A DNA stretch of 64,000 nt from Enterobacter soli ATCC BAA-2102. Lineage in GTDB: Bacteria > Pseudomonadota > Gammaproteobacteria > Enterobacterales > Enterobacteriaceae. Of the stretch, positions 59,755 through 64,000 are shown piece by piece. The translations under genes and the position numbers were made by a program. Where the stretch lies: the NCBI RefSeq assembly GCF_001654845.1, contig NZ_LXES01000046.1:1-64000 (forward strand), in the 5' to 3' direction. Below the pieces are notes generated by a model that was not told the origin of the DNA, did not search any database, and saw nothing but the letters and a program-made list of their open reading frames with translations. Within the stretch, counting starts at the first letter, position 1. The number at the start of each line of letters is the position of its first letter.

Positions 59755-61154
59755 TGTCACTTCCATCACGCCTGCCTGCGATTTTGCAGGCCGTTATGCA
59801 GGGCCAGCCGCGCGCGCTGGCCGACAGCCACTATCCCCACTGGCATCATGCGCCGGTAACCGGGCTGATGAACGATCCCAACGGCTTTGTTGAATTTGCC
59901 GGACGTTATCACCTGTTCTATCAGTGGAACCCGCTCGCCTGCGATCATAAGTTCAAGTGCTGGGGGCACTGGAGCTCTGCTGACCTGCTGCACTGGCAAC
60001 ATGAGCCTATCGCACTCATGCCGGATGAAGAGTATGACCGCAAAGGCTGCTACTCCGGCAGCGCCGTGGATAGTCAGGGCACGCTCACCCTGTGCTATAC
60101 CGGTAACGTCAAATTTGACGACGGCAGCCGAACCGCGTGGCAGTGCCTGGCGACAGAAAATGCCGACGGCACATTTACGAAACTCGGCCCGGTATTACCG
60201 CTGCCGGAAGGCTATACCGGCCACGTGCGCGACCCGAAAGTCTGGCAGCATGAAGGCCGCTGGTACATGGTGCTTGGCGCACAGGATTTGCAAAAGCGCG
60301 GCAAGGTGCTGTTATTCAGCTCTGCTGACTTGCATCAGTGGAATAATGAAGGCGAAATCGCGGGTTACGCTATCAACGGCCTGGTCGACGCGGGTTATAT
60401 GTGGGAGTGCCCGGACCTGTTTGCGCTCGGTGACCAGCATATCCTGATTTGCTGCCCGCAGGGCGTGCCTCGTGAGAAAGAGCGCTATCTCAACACCTAC
60501 CCGGCAGTGTGGATGAGCGGCGATTTCGACTACGAACGCGCAGCGTTCAAACACGGCGAACTGCACGAACTGGACGCCGGGTTTGAGTTTTACGCCCCAC
60601 AAACCATGCAGACCAGCGACGGCCGCCGCCTGCTGGTCGGCTGGATGGGCGTGCCGGACGGCGAAGAGATGCTTCAGCCGACGCTGGCTAACGGCTGGAT
60701 CCATCAGATGACCTGCCTGCGCGAGCTGGAGTTTATCGACGGTCAGCTCTGGCAGCGCCCGCTGCGTGAACTCACCGCCCTGCGTGGCGACGCGCACAGC
60801 TGGCAGAACAGTGCCCTGCCGCTGGAACCGATGGAGATATCCCTGGAAACCGCCCGTGACAACGCGTTACGCATCGATTTTGGTGGCGCGCTCACCCTCG
60901 AGCGCGATGCCAGCGGCATTCGCCTGGCGAGACGCAGCCTTGCTAAAGACGAAACACACTATCGCTACTGGCGCGGCGAGGTTCGCTCGCTGCGGATTTT
61001 TATCGACCAGTCGAGCGTGGAGATCTTCATCAACGACGGCGAAGGTGTCATGAGCAGCCGCTACTTCCCGGACTATCCGGCACAGCTAATGCTCTCCGGG
61101 ATCACGCCTGAAGCATTCTGCTACTGGCCGCTGCGACGATGCATGGTAGAATAA
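59754..61154 (+). CDS. scrB: Sucrose-6-phosphate hydrolase (invertase, GH32)
   Basis: A 466-residue cytoplasmic GH32 beta-fructosidase. The nucleophile motif GLMNDPNGF is near residue 38, FYQWNP follows, RDPKVW holds the transition-state Asp, and the acid/base Glu is in WECPDLF. It starts in the scrA stop (TAATG), so the two are translationally coupled. It yields glucose-6-phosphate and fructose. Confidence 0.96.
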   Translation: MSLPSRLPAILQAVMQGQPRALADSHYPHWHHAPVTGLMNDPNGFVEFAGRYHLFYQWNPLACDHKFKCWGHWSSADLLHWQHEPIALMPDEEYDRKGCYSGSAVDSQGTLTLCYTGNVKFDDGSRTAWQCLATENADGTFTKLGPVLPLPEGYTGHVRDPKVWQHEGRWYMVLGAQDLQKRGKVLLFSSADLHQWNNEGEIAGYAINGLVDAGYMWECPDLFALGDQHILICCPQGVPREKERYLNTYPAVWMSGDFDYERAAFKHGELHELDAGFEFYAPQTMQTSDGRRLLVGWMGVPDGEEMLQPTLANGWIHQMTCLRELEFIDGQLWQRPLRELTALRGDAHSWQNSALPLEPMEISLETARDNALRIDFGGALTLERDASGIRLARRSLAKDETHYRYWRGEVRSLRIFIDQSSVEIFINDGEGVMSSRYFPDYPAQLMLSGITPEAFCYWPLRRCMVE

Positions 61155-61184
61155 GCGTTTTGATTTCAGGCTCATGGCGTCGTA

Positions 61185-62189
61185 ATGAAAACCAAACGCG
61201 TAACCATTAAAGATATTGCCGAACTGGCTGGCGTGTCCAAAGCAACCGCCAGCCTGGTGATGAGCGGGCGTGGCAAGGAGTTGCGCGTGGCGCAGGAAAC
61301 TCGTGAGCGCGTGCTGGCGATTGCCCGTGAGCATCATTATCAGCCGAGCATTCATGCCCGCTCGTTGCGCGATAACCGCAGCCACACCGTCGGGCTGGTG
61401 GTGCCGGAGATCACCAACTACGGTTTTGCCGTCTTTTCCCACGAGCTTGAAACGCTGTGCCGCGAGGCCGGTGTTCAGCTGCTTATCTCCTGTACTGATG
61501 AAAACCCCAGTCAGGAGAACATGGTGGTGAATAATATGATTGCCCGTCAGGTTGACGGGCTGATCGTTGCTTCCTGTATGCATAATGATGCCGACTATCT
61601 GAAGCTCAGCAACCAGCTGCCGGTGGTGCTGTTTGACCGCTGCCCTAATGAAAGCGCCCTGCCACTGGTCATGACCGATTCGATTACTCCGACGGCAGAT
61701 CTGATTTCCCGTATCGCGCCTTCCCATAGCGATGAGTTCTGGTTTTTAGGCGGCCAACCGCGGCTATCGCCGTCACGCGACCGACTGGCCGGGTTTACGC
61801 AGGGTCTGGCCCAGGCGGGTATCGAACTGCACCCGGAATGGGTGATCAACGGTAACTATCATCCCAGCTCCGGCTACGAGATGTTCGCCGCCCTTTGCGC
61901 CCGTCTCGGCCGACCGCCAAAGGCGCTGTTTACCGCCGCCTGTGGGCTGCTGGAAGGGGTGCTGCGCTATATGAGCCAGCACAATTTGCTCGATTCCGAT
62001 ATTCATCTGGCGAGCTTCGACGATCACTATCTCTATGATTCGCTGTCGCTGCGTATTGATACCGTGCAGCAGGACAACCGTCAGTTGGCCTGGCACTGCT
62101 ACGACCTGATAACCCAGTTGATTGATGGCAATACGCCGGAGCCGCTACAGCGCTACCTGCCTGCGACGCTGCAAATCCGCCATCGTTGA
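61185..62189 (+). CDS. scrR: LacI-family sucrose operon repressor
   Basis: A 334-residue repressor with the LacI helix-turn-helix at 1-60 (VTIKDIAELAGVSKATASLVM) and a periplasmic-binding-protein-like ligand domain. It binds the three TAAACCGGTTTA operators; fructose or fructose-1-phosphate is the known inducer in related systems. It follows scrB by 30 nt and is probably cotranscribed. Confidence 0.94.
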   Translation: MKTKRVTIKDIAELAGVSKATASLVMSGRGKELRVAQETRERVLAIAREHHYQPSIHARSLRDNRSHTVGLVVPEITNYGFAVFSHELETLCREAGVQLLISCTDENPSQENMVVNNMIARQVDGLIVASCMHNDADYLKLSNQLPVVLFDRCPNESALPLVMTDSITPTADLISRIAPSHSDEFWFLGGQPRLSPSRDRLAGFTQGLAQAGIELHPEWVINGNYHPSSGYEMFAALCARLGRPPKALFTAACGLLEGVLRYMSQHNLLDSDIHLASFDDHYLYDSLSLRIDTVQQDNRQLAWHCYDLITQLIDGNTPEPLQRYLPATLQIRHR

Positions 62190-62201
62190 ATTCAGTTCAG
62201 C

Positions 62202-62223
62202 AAGCCGGGTGTCTACCCGGCTT
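62202..62223. terminator. Hairpin between convergent scrR and citS-like genes
   Basis: AAGCCGGGT and ACCCGGCTT form a 9-bp stem with a GTCT loop between the two stop codons; no long T-run. Likely a shared transcript end. Confidence 0.55.
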
Positions 62224-62236
62224 ACCTCCGTCAACA

Positions 62237-63562
62237 CTACATTATCCATCCCAGCAGCAGCGTGGCGAAAATCACCGTCGATGCGCCGCCAATACGGGTG
62301 GCAATCTGCGCGAACGGCATGAGCGACATACGGTTAGAGGCGGACAAAATCGCCACATCCCCTGTTCCGCCCAGGCCGCTGTGGCAGCAGGTCACAATTG
62401 CCGCTTCAACCGGGTACATGTTCAGCCGCGAAGCAATAAAATACCCGCTTAACGCCATCGCTATCACAATCGAGCCGCACACGACCACGTACCCCACGGA
62501 AAAGACCGACACCACGCTTTCCAGCGGAACATACAACATGCCCAGACCAATCATCAGCGGCCACACCAGCGCTGCGGACACAAACTTATAGCAACTGTGC
62601 GCCCCCTGCTCCATGGAGTCCGGGATCAGCCGGAAGTACTTGCACAGCACGGCAATCAGGATCATCAGCACCGGGCCTGGAATATGCACCAGCTTTTCAA
62701 ACAATCCCCCCACAATGAAGAACGCGCATACCATCAGCAGGCCGCCACCCATCAGGTGAAAATCGGTCGGCTGCACATGCTGCGCACCCGCGAACAGGTT
62801 ATCCTCACTTTTGCCGCGGGTTAACATGCCATTCCCTGAAAGCGAGGGCCGTTTCGCCCCCAGACGCGCAAAGACGCCTGCGCAGATAATCGCAAAGATA
62901 TTCCCCACCACAGCGGCCGGTGCCAGCTGCGCAACATAGACGTCCGGTGTTTGCCCCAGTATTGCCGAATACGCCAGTGACAGCGGCAAAATCCCCTCGC
63001 CAATTCCACCGCCGATAATCGGAACGATAATGAAAAAGAACGTGTGATACGGCGTAAAGCCGAACAGTGAGCCGACGATTAACCCACTGAGCACGGCCAT
63101 CAGTGTGCCGACCACCAGCGGAACGAACATGCGGATCATCCCCTGGATCAGCAGAATACGGTTCATCCCCAGAATGCTGCCCACCACCAGACAGGCGATC
63201 ACAAAATAGAGCAGGTTCGCCTCTTTCATCAGCAGGTGTACGGTATCCAGCGTATGTTTCTGGAACACCCCGAAATAAACCAGTATCGATGGCACCATCA
63301 GGCACAGGATCGCCGGGCCACCGATATCTTTCAGCACCGGGATTTGCCGGCCGATTTTGGCAAACGCAAAACCGAGCGTCATGATCACCGCCAGCCCGCC
63401 AATCATATTTTTCGGTAACAGGCCCGCCCACGCGGAAATGGCCACGATAGAGGCTATGCCCACAAACAAGATCAACGGCACAGCCCCAACCTCAGCATTG
63501 TTCAGGCTGATGGTAAAACGCGGTGATGCCGCCGGAGAAGGATGTACAGGATTATCTTTCAT
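62237..63562 (-). CDS. citS: 2-hydroxycarboxylate transporter, CitS-like citrate/sodium symporter
   Basis: A 441-residue inner-membrane symporter of the 2HCT family, close in length to Klebsiella CitS (446). The two re-entrant-loop GGxG motifs are visible in IIGGGIGEGILPLS and CHSGLGGTGDVAILSAS. About eleven helices are predicted. It would import citrate with sodium for anaerobic fermentation. Unlike Klebsiella, it is not followed by oxaloacetate decarboxylase or citAB; scrR lies there instead. Malate or another 2-hydroxycarboxylate is possible as substrate. Confidence 0.88.
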   Translation of the reverse strand: MKDNPVHPSPAASPRFTISLNNAEVGAVPLILFVGIASIVAISAWAGLLPKNMIGGLAVIMTLGFAFAKIGRQIPVLKDIGGPAILCLMVPSILVYFGVFQKHTLDTVHLLMKEANLLYFVIACLVVGSILGMNRILLIQGMIRMFVPLVVGTLMAVLSGLIVGSLFGFTPYHTFFFIIVPIIGGGIGEGILPLSLAYSAILGQTPDVYVAQLAPAAVVGNIFAIICAGVFARLGAKRPSLSGNGMLTRGKSEDNLFAGAQHVQPTDFHLMGGGLLMVCAFFIVGGLFEKLVHIPGPVLMILIAVLCKYFRLIPDSMEQGAHSCYKFVSAALVWPLMIGLGMLYVPLESVVSVFSVGYVVVCGSIVIAMALSGYFIASRLNMYPVEAAIVTCCHSGLGGTGDVAILSASNRMSLMPFAQIATRIGGASTVIFATLLLGWIM

Positions 63563-64000
63563 ATAATCACCTGATTAGTCAGTTCGGATAAACAGAGAAA
63601 AAGAATAACGTGATGTTATTCATCAGATTTAAAACGTTCTAAAAAGAAAAAATGTATTAAGGCCTTTTATAAACCAGGCTCAGGGTGAAAATATCATGGG
63701 CAAATTCAGTAAAACAGATCGCCTGACAACATGATTGATGGAAATGTGAGCAGCATGGTAATTCCATTTTAAATAACTTAAATCATCATTACGTAACTAA
63801 AGTTACTGACGATTCTGTTTTTTATAAATTACTGCGTTTTTCTTGTCATTCATCAATATATGAATGCACACAGCCTTATCAAACTAAAACAACCATTTTG
63901 AAATTAATAAAACCAGATAGAGTGTGACCGTTATCACTCCTGCCCTGTTTGCTAACCGCTAGATTAGCGCATCAACAATACCCATAAAATGTACTCGACA
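63563..64000. other. Gene-free control region upstream of citS
   Basis: 438 bp of AT-rich DNA up to the window edge with no convincing frame. It holds the palindrome GTAACT-AA-AGTTAC (63794-63807) and a CRP-like site. In Klebsiella the equivalent region separates divergent citS and citC and carries CitB and CRP sites, so a citC-type operon may begin just outside the window. Confidence 0.6.
63923..63938. promoter_or_regulatory. Near-consensus CRP site
   Basis: TGTGA-CCGTTA-TCACT matches the CRP consensus TGTGA-N6-TCACA at 9 of 10 positions. It is about 360 bp upstream of citS, so it may serve a divergent gene beyond the window as well as or instead of citS. Confidence 0.7.

Noticed and set aside
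1..64000. Search for tRNA, rRNA, CRISPR arrays, phage genes and transposases.
   Set aside because: None was seen on either strand by eye; this is not a covariance-model search, so small RNAs could be missed.

Overview
The window reads as enterobacterial chromosome. Gene content and order at fdnGHI-yddG, ompD, smvA/smvR, narUZYWV-nhoA and scrKYABR are those of Enterobacteriaceae, and the fit is best with the Enterobacter/Lelliottia/Leclercia/Klebsiella group rather than Escherichia. The genus is an inference from gene content only. I see no rRNA, tRNA, CRISPR array, insertion sequence or prophage.

Layout. 0-2 kb: an Rrf2-type regulator divergent from a flavoprotein NAD(P)H oxidoreductase, with a long palindrome inside the promoter. 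2.1-9.2 kb: a tight operon of a dipeptide-type ABC importer, a luciferase-like monooxygenase and an AhpD-like protein. 9.2-12.1 kb: araJ, a polyphosphate kinase 2 and a ccdAB-like toxin-antitoxin pair. 12.1-19.6 kb: selenocysteine formate dehydrogenase-N (fdnGHI), the exporter yddG and the porin ompD. 19.6-27.6 kb: a GFA-family protein, a LysR regulator and a seven-gene operon joining a branched-chain-type ABC importer to an aminothiazoline-carboxylate hydrolase and an M20 N-carbamoyl amidohydrolase. I read this as a predicted route from 2-aminothiazoline-4-carboxylate to cysteine. 27.6-31.8 kb: a Kup paralogue and smvA/smvR with tandem operators. 32-41 kb: the second nitrate reductase narUZYWV, then nhoA.

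41-45.1 kb: an iron-type ABC importer divergent from a flavin reductase-like gene. 45.2-46.1 kb: a small AT-richer pair that looks like a CHAP-type peptidoglycan hydrolase toxin with an exported immunity protein. 46.1-52.5 kb: a second EF-G gene, an ArsR-like regulator, a GNAT acetyltransferase, an XRE-cupin regulator divergent from a B3/B4-DapA operon, and a PhzF-family gene. 52.7-55.5 kb: a metal/redox patch with a CDF transporter, a cytochrome b561-like protein, a 30-bp palindrome containing a CusR-type copper box, and two gene remnants (VIT family and COG4705 family). 55.6-62.2 kb: the complete sucrose regulon scrKYABR with three ScrR operators. 62.2-64 kb: a CitS-type citrate/2-hydroxycarboxylate transporter and a long upstream region with a near-consensus CRP site.

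Formate dehydrogenase-N and nitrate reductase Z together can form a formate-to-nitrate respiratory chain. The most interesting uncharacterised candidates are the aminothiazoline/cysteine module, the monooxygenase-ABC operon, the CHAP/immunity pair and the extra EF-G. The stretches over 300 bp without a gene are 17811-18436 (ompD upstream region) and 63563-64000 (citS upstream region).
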